This document shows positions 1 through 6,730 of a stretch of 8,957 bases of DNA, in pieces. Every line of letters begins with the position of its first letter. The stretch's first letter is position 1. The notes below the pieces were generated by a model. It did no database searches, had not been told where the DNA came from, and saw only the letters and a program-made list of their open reading frames with translations. Source of the stretch: a bacterium UBP12_UBA5184 (GTDB lineage: Bacteria > Vulcanimicrobiota > Vulcanimicrobiia > Vulcanimicrobiales > Vulcanimicrobiaceae). The stretch lies in the NCBI GenBank assembly GCA_002413145.1, contig DHWK01000004.1:2295-11251 (forward strand), read 5' to 3'. The translations under genes and the position numbers were made by a program.

Positions 1-158
1 CGCAGGCGGCCCATCGAATCGCCGTCCCCGGAGCCCGGTTCGCCCTCGATCGCCGGCAGCAAGCCGCGCAAGCGCGGGGTGATCACCGCCCAGTGATAGA
101 GACTGATGGAGAGAACGGCGATCCCCAGAGCGAGACCGGCCAGAGCACTCACGGGCAT
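1..158 (-). CDS. N-terminal part of a membrane protein, possibly CopD-like (runs off the left edge)
   Basis: The minus strand opens with ATG at 158 and stays open for 52 codons to the window edge. The first 26 or so residues form one hydrophobic segment (MPVSALAGLALGIAVLSISL, then YHWAV), followed by ITPRLRGLLPAI and an acidic Gly/Asp/Ser stretch (EGEPGSGDGDS). A ribosome binding site (AAAGGAC) sits 5 nt before the ATG, which supports this start. An N-terminal helix ending in a His/Trp and then a Pro-Arg-Leu turn resembles the start of CopD-type or DUF4149-type multi-pass membrane proteins. With only 52 residues this family guess is weak. The gene lies about 80 nt downstream of the SRP RNA gene on the same strand and might share its transcript. 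That the gene is real is fairly sure; its product is not. Confidence 0.6.
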   Translation of the reverse strand, partial: MPVSALAGLALGIAVLSISLYHWAVITPRLRGLLPAIEGEPGSGDGDSMGRL

Positions 159-240
159 GAAACGTCCTTTCGTCTCTTTCGCGCTAAACCCGGGACCCAA
201 CAGATCATGGGTTTGGGCGATAGGTCCTACGCGGTGCAAC

Positions 241-360
<120 letters not shown>

Positions 361-367
361 GAAGCAG

Positions 368-373
368 ATTATA
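368..373 (-). promoter_or_regulatory. -10 promoter element of the SRP RNA gene
   Basis: The minus strand reads TATAAT at 373-368, a perfect sigma-70-type -10 hexamer in very GC-rich DNA. It is 7 nt upstream of the G at 360 where the SRP RNA terminal helix starts. No good TTGACA-like -35 is visible at 16-18 bp; CTTCCTC is the nearest T-rich stretch, at about 20 bp. Nothing else was recognised in the gap 361-439. Confidence 0.7.
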
Positions 374-439
374 ACATCCGTCGCCTCGCTTAGGAGGAAG
401 CCCATCTTGTCTCGCTCCGGAACCGGTCGCCGAGCCGCC

Positions 440-1372
440 TTAGTGCGGAAGCGGGGTCGGCGTCGGGACGGGCGCGACGCCAGGAATCGCCGGCGGCGTC
501 GCGATCGACGTGCCGGGCGTCGGCGAGCCGAGAAGCGGGTTATTCGCCGGTGGGAACGAGCCGCTCGGGATCGGCACCGGGCCGAGATCGTCGCCGTACA
601 GGACGAAATAGTAGCCGACGTTCTTCTTCAGCGCGATCGGCTCGCTCGCGACCGCCGCGGCGCTGACCGCATTGTCGGCCAAAGCCGCAGCCGGGTCCCA
701 CGCCAGCAAGTGCGTTTTCCTGTGCTTGAGCGATTCGAACAACGCAATCGTAAAGCCGCGGGCTTTCGTTTGTTCTTGCGCGGGGATCGTGAAGCGCACC
801 GCGGCGAGGGAATACAGGGTGAGCGGCGCTCGTGGCATGATCCAGCCGCGCACGAGCGGCGTGCGGTGAGCGTACGATTGGACGTTCCCGGTCGGCTGGG
901 GCGTCGGCGCCGCCGGCGCATCTTCGGGATAGATCGTGGTCTTCGTGTCGATCTTCGGTCCGCTCGGCGTCGCAGCGGCCTTCGGCCTCTCGTTTGCAGC
1001 CAAAGCGGAGCGGGGCTTCGTCGAGGGCGTCGCCGACGGCGTGGCGGGCGGCGCGGCCGTCGTAAGGCGCGGCCCGCTCTGCGGTGAAGCGCTGGGCGAC
1101 GGCGACGGCGATGGCGTTGGCGACGCGAGGGCGATAGCGACGGCGAAGCCGCCGACTTCGGGCAGCGGGATCGACTTCGTGTCGCCGTCCAGGAAGACCG
1201 CCCCCTCGGTCGTTCGCGTGCGGCTCTGCGCGCCGGCGATCGGCGTGATTTGGGGACCCGGCGGCTGCGGCAAGCCGCCGCCCGTACCGATGTTGCCCTG
1301 ACAATCTACCGCGGCGAGCAAAACAATCAGTCCCGCCGCGCACGGGACCAAACGCATAATTGAAACGCCCAT
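440..1372 (-). CDS. Exported Pro/Ser/Thr-rich protein of unknown function
   Basis: This 310-residue protein begins MGVSIMRLVPCAAGLIVLLA, a basic and then hydrophobic export signal. It is followed by AVDCQGN, then a Gly/Pro-rich stretch. The Cys at residue 24 could be a lipidation site, but Asp at -1 is not a standard lipobox, so cleavage by signal peptidase I or simple anchoring is also possible. The middle is low complexity (SPTPSPSPSPSASP and further Ala/Thr/Pro runs), typical of a flexible linker outside the membrane. A more ordered part follows (TPLVRGWIMPRAPLTLYSLA, then RFTIPAQ, FTIALFES, VGYYFVLYGDDLG) that looks like alternating beta strands. The tail is again Pro/Thr-rich. I recognise no family. 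The frame extends upstream to 1477, but that part is Arg-rich, overlaps the divergent gene and lacks export character. ATG at 1372 or 1357 fits the signal peptide best. No Shine-Dalgarno is seen. Confidence 0.72.
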   Translation of the reverse strand: MGVSIMRLVPCAAGLIVLLAAVDCQGNIGTGGGLPQPPGPQITPIAGAQSRTRTTEGAVFLDGDTKSIPLPEVGGFAVAIALASPTPSPSPSPSASPQSGPRLTTAAPPATPSATPSTKPRSALAANERPKAAATPSGPKIDTKTTIYPEDAPAAPTPQPTGNVQSYAHRTPLVRGWIMPRAPLTLYSLAAVRFTIPAQEQTKARGFTIALFESLKHRKTHLLAWDPAAALADNAVSAAAVASEPIALKKNVGYYFVLYGDDLGPVPIPSGSFPPANNPLLGSPTPGTSIATPPAIPGVAPVPTPTPLPH

Positions 1373-1438
1373 TGGAGGCGCTTTTCGCCGCGCTCCCCAA
1401 AGGTCCCGGCGTAAGCAACGCTTGCGGGGGACTGCTCG

Positions 1439-2314
1439 ATGTCGTTCATGAGTCCGGTCAACGTAATTCCGGCGCACGTGCCGGGCGAAGAATTACGCAC
1501 GTTCGGAACGCTCGAGTCGTATGAAGCCTATATTCAAAATCAAGCCCGCGACACGCAGCAGTTGCTCGAGAAGTATCGCGCTGCCAAAGTGCACGATCCC
1601 AAATTATCGCGCGCGTACCTCAACGCCATGCGCCCTATCATGGTCACGACCTGCTGGGGTGAAGCGCAAACGGCGTCTCAGGTCGCTCAGATCATCACGA
1701 AGACTAACCGCCCGAGCGTCCAGTATTTCTACACGACGCACGCCGTCGACGAGACGCGCCACACGCAGATCGAATGGCGCCGCATTCGCGACCTCGACCT
1801 CGCCGACTCGCTCGACGTCCCCTACGAGCAGACCGAGCTCTTTCGCTTCGTGAACGCCCTGCCGACCTTCTTGGAGATCGTGTACGGTCAGGTCTGCACG
1901 CTCGAGGCTTATTCGGCGCACGTGCTCTTCAATTCGATCGCCGACCTCGCCAAGAAATACGGCGACCTCGCGACGGCGGTCACCTACGAGCACGTCATGC
2001 ACGACGAGGTGCGGCACATCTCGACGGGACTGCAGCTCGTCGACGAGGCCATTGCGACGGCGCGCGATCCCGAGGAAGCGAAGTTCAGAATCCTCGACCT
2101 CGAAGAGCGTCTCTTGCCGATTACCATCCGTAAGCTCGGCCGGGATTCAGTGATCGCTAAGTCATTGTTCGAAGCCGGCATGATCGAAAGTACGGCCCGC
2201 TTCGAAGAAGACGGGTGGCGGCAATTCCAGATCTTCCGGGCGAAGATCAAGAATTTGCCCCCGCTGCGCTTCGTCGGCCCGGTGCCTCCGAGCCGGCCCG
2301 CCGGCGCCGGCTAA
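1439..2314 (+). CDS. Ferritin-like diiron (non-haem) oxygenase family protein
   Basis: This 291-residue, mainly helical protein carries the full carboxylate-bridged diiron ligand set in the usual order. They are Glu75 (in CWGEAQ), Glu105 and His108 (DETRH), Glu156 (CTLEAYSAH), and Glu190 and His193 (HDEVRH). That E...ExxH...E...ExxH layout is shared by bacterial multicomponent monooxygenase hydroxylases, R2-like and AurF-like oxygenases. The enzyme probably activates O2 to hydroxylate or N-oxygenate a substrate in the cytoplasm. The substrate cannot be read from sequence, and no reductase or coupling subunit is present in the window. ATG at 1439 is preceded by GGGGGA at about 8 nt; a second ATG lies three codons later. 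The stop is 8 bp before the extradiol dioxygenase start, so the two are very likely co-transcribed and may act in sequence on one aromatic substrate. The family is secure; the reaction is inferred. Confidence 0.85.
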   Translation: MSFMSPVNVIPAHVPGEELRTFGTLESYEAYIQNQARDTQQLLEKYRAAKVHDPKLSRAYLNAMRPIMVTTCWGEAQTASQVAQIITKTNRPSVQYFYTTHAVDETRHTQIEWRRIRDLDLADSLDVPYEQTELFRFVNALPTFLEIVYGQVCTLEAYSAHVLFNSIADLAKKYGDLATAVTYEHVMHDEVRHISTGLQLVDEAIATARDPEEAKFRILDLEERLLPITIRKLGRDSVIAKSLFEAGMIESTARFEEDGWRQFQIFRAKIKNLPPLRFVGPVPPSRPAGAG

Positions 2315-2322
2315 AGCACCCG

Positions 2323-3195
2323 ATGGGGAAGTTGGTGGCGGGACTCTTTAGCACGCACGTCCCGCGTTTGATGATCTTCGACGAAGCGGCGCGCAAGGCG
2401 TACATGGGCGACGAGGTTTCGACGTTCTACGCGGCGCTCGAGGAAATTCGCCGCAACAAGCTCGAGCCGCTCGACTTCGACACCTTCGTAATCGTCGACA
2501 CCCACTGGCACTCGACGCTCGATTTCCTGGTGAATGCGCACGACCGGCTGCGCGGTCTCTACACCTCGGACGAACTCCCGCAGATGCTCGCCGAGTACGA
2601 GTACGATTACCCGGGAGATTCGGAGTTGGCGCACGCGATCGTGGCGGAGGCGAAAGGCCTCGGCGTCCCGGCGATGGCGGCGGCTCAACGCGGGCTCCCG
2701 GTTCACTACGGCACGCTCAATCCGATGCATTATTACAACCCGGGTCCCGCCAAAAAACGCGTCCTGCCGATGAGCGTCTGCGATCCGGCGGAGATCGAGC
2801 CCAACCTCGCGATGGGCGAAGCGATCGCTCGCGCGGTCGAGCACTCGGGGCGCCGGGTGGTCGTGCTCGCCTCCGGGGGGATGTCGCACCGCTTCTGGCC
2901 GCTGGCGACGATTCGCGAGCGCGCGAGCGCCGACCCGAAGGACGTCTCGTCGCCCGGCTTGCGCGCCTGGGACGAGCGTATTATGGACTGGTGGCGCGCA
3001 GGCGATCATGCCTCCGTGCTCGCGAACGTCGACGAGTTTCGCCGCAGCTGCGCGCCGGAAGGCCGCTTCGCGCACTATCTCGTGCTCGCGGGCGCGTTCG
3101 GCGGAGCGGAGTGGACGGTATGCGGCGAGCAATTCGGCCGTTACGAGGCCGCCATCGGCACCGGTCAAGCAAACTTTTGGTTTGCGGGCGCCTAA
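2323..3195 (+). CDS. Class III extradiol ring-cleavage dioxygenase, homoprotocatechuate 2,3-dioxygenase-like
   Basis: This 290-residue protein of the LigB superfamily resembles HpaD/HpcB (3,4-dihydroxyphenylacetate 2,3-dioxygenase) along its length. Landmarks are MGKLVAGLFSTHVP at the start, FVIVDTHWHS, LYTSDELPQML, YDYPGDSELAHAI, VHYGTLNPMHYYN, VLASGGMSHRFW and GTGQANFWF near the end. Probable Fe(II) ligands are His12 (THVP), His61 (DTHWH) and Glu246 (APEGRFAH), matching the 2-His-1-Glu spacing of LigB. His189 (MSHRF) matches the catalytic acid/base. The enzyme would open a catechol ring next to one hydroxyl using O2. ATG at 2323 is chosen because the first residues align with the family and it lies 8 bp after the diiron gene stop; no clear Shine-Dalgarno is seen, which suggests translational coupling. 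No other homoprotocatechuate pathway gene is visible, so the exact catechol is uncertain. Confidence 0.9.
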   Translation: MGKLVAGLFSTHVPRLMIFDEAARKAYMGDEVSTFYAALEEIRRNKLEPLDFDTFVIVDTHWHSTLDFLVNAHDRLRGLYTSDELPQMLAEYEYDYPGDSELAHAIVAEAKGLGVPAMAAAQRGLPVHYGTLNPMHYYNPGPAKKRVLPMSVCDPAEIEPNLAMGEAIARAVEHSGRRVVVLASGGMSHRFWPLATIRERASADPKDVSSPGLRAWDERIMDWWRAGDHASVLANVDEFRRSCAPEGRFAHYLVLAGAFGGAEWTVCGEQFGRYEAAIGTGQANFWFAGA

Positions 3196-4049
3196 TCACC
3201 GTGCAGACGCCGCGCGAAGACGTACGCCTTCTTCCGCGCTTCCACGGCTGAGGTTCGCCGCTCCGCGCCGATCGCCGGCAGGCCGGAATTCAGGCGTTCG
3301 AGATTCGGGATCGAGTGGCGATCGTCAAGGGTGGGAACGATCGAGCGCGCGACGTGCGCGAATGTCGCCGGACCGCCGAGCGCGACCGATTCGATGGGGC
3401 CGGTCGCCGTCCAGCGCGGTGCGAGGCCGAGACGCATGATGAGGTCGACGTCCTCCGCCGTCGCTCCGCCCTGCTCGACGATGTTCAGCGCCTCGCGAAC
3501 GAGGGCGAATTGCAACCGATTTACCACGAATCCGGTGAGCGGTCTTCGCAGCCGAATCGGCTCGAGCTCGAGCCTCTCGACCCACCGCTCGAAGGTCGCT
3601 TCGGCGCTGCGATCGACGTTCTCCGACGGCGTGACGATCTCGGCCAGAGGCACCAGGGTGATCGGGTGAACGAAGTGCGCGACGAAAACGCGCTTGGGGA
3701 ATTCTAAAGAGCATCCCATCCGGTCGGGGAAGAACGTCGAGGTCCCCGAGACGAGCGGGACGTGCTCGCCGACGAACCCCTCGAGTTCGCCGAAGAGCTT
3801 CTGCTTCTCGGCGAGCACTTCGGGGATCGCTTCGTAGACGAGCTGCGCATCGCTTGCGACCGATAGGTCGTCGCACGGCGAGATCCGCGCGAGCGCCGCT
3901 CGCGCGTCGACCTCGTCCGCCGCGACCTGCAGCGCCGCATCCGCGCGCGCGCGGTTCCGCGCGACGAGCGCGACGTCACAGCCATATTGCGCGCAGCGCA
4001 CCGCAACTCGAGAGCCCATCGTCCCGGCCCCGATGACTACTACCTTCAT
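3192..4049 (-). CDS. 3-hydroxyacyl-CoA dehydrogenase family protein (NAD-dependent)
   Basis: This 285-residue two-domain dehydrogenase starts MKVVVIGAGTMGSRVA, the Rossmann glycine motif (Gly7, Gly9, Gly12) for NAD binding. The catalytic pair is conserved: His125 (VAHFVHP) and Glu137 (PLAEIV), spaced 12 residues as in human HADH His158/Glu170. Ser/Thr at SGTST and Asn177 (GFVVNRLQ) occupy the usual substrate and active-site positions. The C-terminal helical domain (about 175-285) includes VREALNIVEQGGATAEDVD and RLGLAPRW, then TGPIES. That pattern recalls the lambda-crystallin/L-gulonate dehydrogenase and carnitine dehydrogenase branch as well as fatty-acid enzymes. It would oxidise a 3-hydroxy acid or 3-hydroxyacyl-CoA to the 3-keto form. 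The Asn of the common HFFNP motif is His here. The gene converges on the dioxygenase with a 4-bp overlap at the stops, so it is not in that operon. It is divergent from the DUF442-like gene (56-bp gap). No strong Shine-Dalgarno is seen. Confidence 0.88.
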   Translation of the reverse strand: MKVVVIGAGTMGSRVAVRCAQYGCDVALVARNRARADAALQVAADEVDARAALARISPCDDLSVASDAQLVYEAIPEVLAEKQKLFGELEGFVGEHVPLVSGTSTFFPDRMGCSLEFPKRVFVAHFVHPITLVPLAEIVTPSENVDRSAEATFERWVERLELEPIRLRRPLTGFVVNRLQFALVREALNIVEQGGATAEDVDLIMRLGLAPRWTATGPIESVALGGPATFAHVARSIVPTLDDRHSIPNLERLNSGLPAIGAERRTSAVEARKKAYVFARRLHGD

Positions 4050-4105
4050 GGAGAGATCTTCGCTCGACGCAAGGACGCCCCCGTCTCGCGTCGTACCGAG
4101 GCGAG

Positions 4106-4525
4106 ATGAAGAACGAAGCGACGGTGGGCGGTCAAGTCGTCTGCGGACAACCGACGCCGGACGAATACCGCAGGCTCGCCGACCAGGGCTACACCGACGT
4201 CATCAACTTTCGGATGGCCGAAGAGTACGAAACTCCCGAACCGCCGGCGCTGCCCGCCGGGGTCAAGTATCATCACATTCCGTTCACCGGCGCGTCCCTC
4301 TCGCGCGAGCACGTCGCGAAGACGCGCGCCGTTCTAAGCGGGAGTGAAGGCAAAGTGCTCATCCATTGAGCCGGCGGGACGCGGGCTGCGGTCGTAGCCG
4401 CCATCATCGACGCCGAGGATAACAACGAAGGAGCGCGCGGCGCTTTGCGGCGGATCGCCGGGGGCGGCTTCGACGTCGCCGACACCCCGTACGAAGCATT
4501 CGTGCAGCGCTACTTCAGCTCGTAG
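4106..4525 (+). CDS. DUF442/beta-lactamase-hydrolase-like phosphatase with in-frame TGA at the catalytic Cys (candidate selenoprotein)
   Basis: Read through one TGA (4367-4369), the frame gives 139 residues ending at TAG 4523-4525. The N-terminal part matches the DUF442 (beta-lactamase-hydrolase-like, dual-specificity-phosphatase fold) pattern: CGQPTPDEYRRLADQGYTDV, then INFRMAEEYETPE, then YHHIPFTG. The P-loop reads KVLIH-(TGA)-AGGTRAAVVAAII. Family members have Cys-x-x-Gly-x-Arg at this point, so the TGA (codon 88) replaces the catalytic Cys and Arg93 is kept. After the TGA, 51 codons stay open with strongly GC-rich third positions and a helical, family-like tail (ARGALRRIAGG, then YEAFVQRYFSS). 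The only other Cys is residue 13. A SECIS-like hairpin follows the TGA. ATG at 4106 has GAGG 4 nt upstream. If TGA encodes Sec, this is a Sec-dependent phosphatase or sulfurtransferase-like enzyme. If not, it is a pseudogene with a single nonsense change (TGC or TGT to TGA). Stopping at the TGA would leave an 87-residue protein without its active site. Confidence 0.72.
4384..4399 (+). promoter_or_regulatory. Candidate bacterial SECIS hairpin
   Basis: The RNA GGCUGC-GGUC-GUAGCC folds as a 6-bp stem (one G-U pair) with a GGUC loop, starting 14 nt after the in-frame TGA. The E. coli fdhF SECIS apical hairpin is GGUUGCAGGUCUGCACC, starting 11 nt after its UGA, with the SelB-contacting GGUC in the loop. 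Stem sequence, loop sequence and distance are all similar. The fdhF version has a 6-nt loop and a bulged U that are not reproduced here. A competing fold (GGCGG at 4373-4377 with CCGCC at 4398-4402) is possible in this GC-rich stretch. The segment also encodes RAAVVA of the helix after the P-loop. Confidence 0.5.
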
Positions 4526-4558
4526 CCTCCGCGCAGCAGAGACTCTTCTTTTTTACCC

Positions 4559-5719
4559 TTAGAACGTCTCCCAGACCGCATTGCGATCGATGGCCATGTG
4601 AATGTCGTCGGGCCGTAGGCCGTTGTGGTCGCTCTCGCTGTAGCGGTAGGTACCGGTCGTACCGCCGTAGGGTTTGAGTGAGATCAGCGCGGCCGCGAGC
4701 GAATCGCCCCCGGATTTGCCGTTCGCCTTGGCGAGCGTTAGCGCCGCGAGGTGTGCGGCATCCCACGCGAAGGAGGCAAAATTGGCCGGGCGCCCTTTGT
4801 ATGCGGCTTCGTAGGCGGCTAGGAAATCGGCCTGCACCTTGTTGGGGTGCGAGATGTTCAGGTCCATATCGGCGAGGACGCCCTCGCCGTCTTTTCCGGT
4901 GACGGTCAAAAACGTATTCGAGACGATCCCCGTGGAGCCGACGATGTTGAGCTTTAAGCCCAGCTGGCGGATTTGCCGCACCGCGAGGGCCGCGACCGGC
5001 GACGCCGTCCAGATGAAGATCGTGTCGGCGCCGTTCGCCTTGACCCGGCCGAGTTGGGCGGTTACGTCGGTCGCCGTGATTGGAAACGGTTCGTCGGCGA
5101 CGATGTTCACGTCTTGGCGAGCCGCTTCGTCCTTTACGATCGCCGAACCCTGCGTCCCGTACGGCGCGTCGTCGTGCATCAAGGCCATCTTTTTCATCTT
5201 GAGTTTCGTGCGCGCGTACGTCAACAACTTGACGGCCTCGAGTTCGTTCGCCGGAGTCGCTTCGAACAAGTATTTCAAGACGCCGCCGCGCGTCTCCCAG
5301 AGTTGTTTGGTCGGCGTCATGTAGATCTGAAAGACCTTCTTGTCGTTGGTCACGCGCGCGATCGCCGCCGACGTCGGGGTCAGCGAGCCGCCGATGAGCA
5401 GCGCGACGTTCTGCCCGATGAGGCTCGTCGCGAGCTGAGCGGCGGTGTCGGCTTTCCCTTCATCGTTCTCGATGAGAAATTTGATGGGCCGGCCGTTCAC
5501 GCCGCCATGCTCGTTGATCTCTTTCTCCGCGAGCACGAAGGCGTTGCGTTCGGGTTCGCCCAGCGGTGCGTAGGGTCCGGTGATGGAGAGGATCACGCCG
5601 ACCGTGATCGGCGCGCCCGAGGTCGGGGCAGCCGCGGCCGGCCGGAACGGGCCGGCCAAAGCGAAGGTACAAACGACGGCGGCGGCGGCGGGCGCGATCA
5701 GAGTGGACGAAAAACGCAT
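4559..5719 (-). CDS. Periplasmic substrate-binding protein of a branched-chain-amino-acid-type ABC transporter
   Basis: This 386-residue type I periplasmic binding protein (Peripla_BP_6, LivK-like) starts MRFSSTLIAPAAAAVVCTFA, then LAGPFRPAAAAPTSG, a typical signal peptide with Ala-rich cleavage region. The mature protein opens ITVGVILSITGPYAPLGEPE, the family's first strand and ligand loop. It then shows INEHGGVNGRPIKFLIEND, ALLIGGSLTPTSAAIA, MALMHDDAPYGTQG, ADTIFIWTASPVAALAVRQI and FASFAWDAAHLAAL. It binds a small substrate outside the inner membrane and delivers it to the LivH/LivM permeases. The family takes up leucine, isoleucine and valine, but also urea, amides and aromatic or other carboxylates, so the ligand is open. 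A GTG at 5776 would extend the frame, but ATG at 5719 has AGGAG 5 nt upstream and gives a proper signal peptide. It is divergent from livH across 59 bp. Confidence 0.92.
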   Translation of the reverse strand: MRFSSTLIAPAAAAVVCTFALAGPFRPAAAAPTSGAPITVGVILSITGPYAPLGEPERNAFVLAEKEINEHGGVNGRPIKFLIENDEGKADTAAQLATSLIGQNVALLIGGSLTPTSAAIARVTNDKKVFQIYMTPTKQLWETRGGVLKYLFEATPANELEAVKLLTYARTKLKMKKMALMHDDAPYGTQGSAIVKDEAARQDVNIVADEPFPITATDVTAQLGRVKANGADTIFIWTASPVAALAVRQIRQLGLKLNIVGSTGIVSNTFLTVTGKDGEGVLADMDLNISHPNKVQADFLAAYEAAYKGRPANFASFAWDAAHLAALTLAKANGKSGGDSLAAALISLKPYGGTTGTYRYSESDHNGLRPDDIHMAIDRNAVWETF

Positions 5720-5724
5720 ACGGG

Positions 5725-5729
5725 CTCCT
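5725..5729 (-). promoter_or_regulatory. Ribosome binding site that fixes the binding-protein start
   Basis: The minus strand reads AGGAG, then CCCGT, then ATG at 5719. It is one of the clearest Shine-Dalgarno sites in the window and favours ATG 5719 over the upstream in-frame GTG at 5776. The remaining divergent gap (5730-5778) must hold the promoters for both directions, but I see no convincing -35/-10 pair there. Confidence 0.75.
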
Positions 5730-5778
5730 ACGAAAACGCGAGAGGAGATGCTCGTTCGGTTCGACGTAACTCGCACCG

Positions 5779-6666
5779 ATGCTTGCGCAGCTGGCTCAGC
5801 TCGTTATCGCGGGCTTGACGGTCGGCAGCGGTTACGCGCTGGTCGCGCTCGGCATCCACATCATCCTGCGCGCGACGCGGGTGGTCAACTTCGCACAAGG
5901 CGAGTTTGTCATCCTGGGCGGACTCTTGGCGTACGGCTTGGTGACGACGCTGCACTTCGGCATTTGGGCGGCGTTAGCGGGCGCGACCGTTCTCGGCTTC
6001 GCGATCGGGCTGCTCTACGAACGCGCGGTCTTACGTCCCGCGGCGCGGGTCGGCGAACTCGCGGTCACGATCGCGACCATCGGAACGGTCTACGTCCTGC
6101 TCTACGGGCACGCACTCATCTGGGGCAGCCTGCCCGAGCCGCTGGTCTTCTTTAGCGGCGGCGCGACCGACCTCAGCTGGCAGATCCTCGGCCTGCACGT
6201 CGCGGCGCAACAAGTTTGGATCATCGCCTTACTGGCCATTGCGTTGGCCGCGCTCTGGTTTTTCTTCGAGCGCACGACGTACGGTAAAGCGATTCGGGCC
6301 GCGGCCGATAACCCGCTCGGCGCGCGGCTCGTCGGCATCGACGTCGACCGCGCGCGCGCCATCTCGGTCGCGATCGCGATCGCGCTAGCCGCCTACGGCG
6401 GTACGATCGTCGGCCCGATCACGCTGGTCGGCGGCGCCGCCGGCATCGCCATCGCCATCAAGGGTTTCGTCGGTGCAATCGTCGGTGGACTGGAATCTCC
6501 GCTCGGCTGCGCGCTCGGCGGCCTGCTCGTCGGCGTCGTCGAGAAACTCCTGGAAGGACAGTTTTCCTACGAGATCGCCGATCCGGTCGTCTACTCGCTG
6601 CTGCTCTTGATGTTGGTCGTCAAGCCGGCCGGCCTGTTCGCGCGACCTTCGGCGGTGCGCGATTAA
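5779..6666 (+). CDS. livH: LivH-type permease subunit of a branched-chain-amino-acid-type ABC importer
   Basis: This 295-residue multi-pass inner-membrane protein begins MLAQLAQLVIAGLTVGSGYA, then LVALGIHIILRATRVVNFAQGEFVILGG. The NFAQGEF motif is the LivH/BPD_transp_2 hallmark (NFAHGE). About eight hydrophobic segments follow, with the cytoplasmic loop TTYGKAIRAAADNPLGARLVGID that contacts the ATPases (EAA-like region). Later come GPITLVGGAAGIAIAIKGF and GGLESPLGCALGGLLVG. The end, LVVKPAGLFARPSAVRD, is typical for the family. It forms half of the translocation pore with the LivM part of the next gene. ATG at 5779 is the only sensible start, since an in-frame TAA lies 10 nt upstream at 5767-5769; no Shine-Dalgarno is visible. 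It is the first gene of a plus-strand operon. Confidence 0.93.
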   Translation: MLAQLAQLVIAGLTVGSGYALVALGIHIILRATRVVNFAQGEFVILGGLLAYGLVTTLHFGIWAALAGATVLGFAIGLLYERAVLRPAARVGELAVTIATIGTVYVLLYGHALIWGSLPEPLVFFSGGATDLSWQILGLHVAAQQVWIIALLAIALAALWFFFERTTYGKAIRAAADNPLGARLVGIDVDRARAISVAIAIALAAYGGTIVGPITLVGGAAGIAIAIKGFVGAIVGGLESPLGCALGGLLVGVVEKLLEGQFSYEIADPVVYSLLLLMLVVKPAGLFARPSAVRD

Positions 6667-6730
6667 CCGCGGGCTGCGCGCCGACGCGCGCATCCTGCCC
6701 TTTATTGCGGCAGCCGTCGTCTTATTCGGG

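Noticed and set aside
1085..1130. Short tandem-like repeat GGCGAC/GGCGAT on the plus strand.
   Set aside because: It is the reverse of codons for the SPSPSPS linker of the exported protein and needs no separate explanation.
1411..1425. Small palindrome GTAAGCAACGCTTGC between the exported protein and the diiron gene.
   Set aside because: Only a 4-bp perfect arm with a short loop; too weak to call an operator.
1373..1477. N-terminal extension of the exported protein to a start at 1477.
   Set aside because: The added residues are Arg-rich, would bury the signal peptide inside the protein and overlap the divergent diiron gene start.
4065..4093. Inverted repeat CGACGC...GCGTCG in the gap between the dehydrogenase and the DUF442-like gene, a possible operator.
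   Set aside because: Six-bp GC-only arms separated by 17 bp are expected by chance in this composition, and no promoter elements flank them.
4106..4525. UGA read as Trp or Gly through an altered genetic code.
   Set aside because: TGA ends livMG in normal family position, with livF overlapping it, and the site is a catalytic Cys, not Trp or Gly.
4509..4554. Hairpin GCTAC/GTAGC followed by the T-rich run TTCTTTTTT, a possible terminator for the DUF442-like gene.
   Set aside because: The stem is only 5 bp, includes the stop codon and lies about 20 nt before the T run, so it does not form a normal intrinsic terminator.
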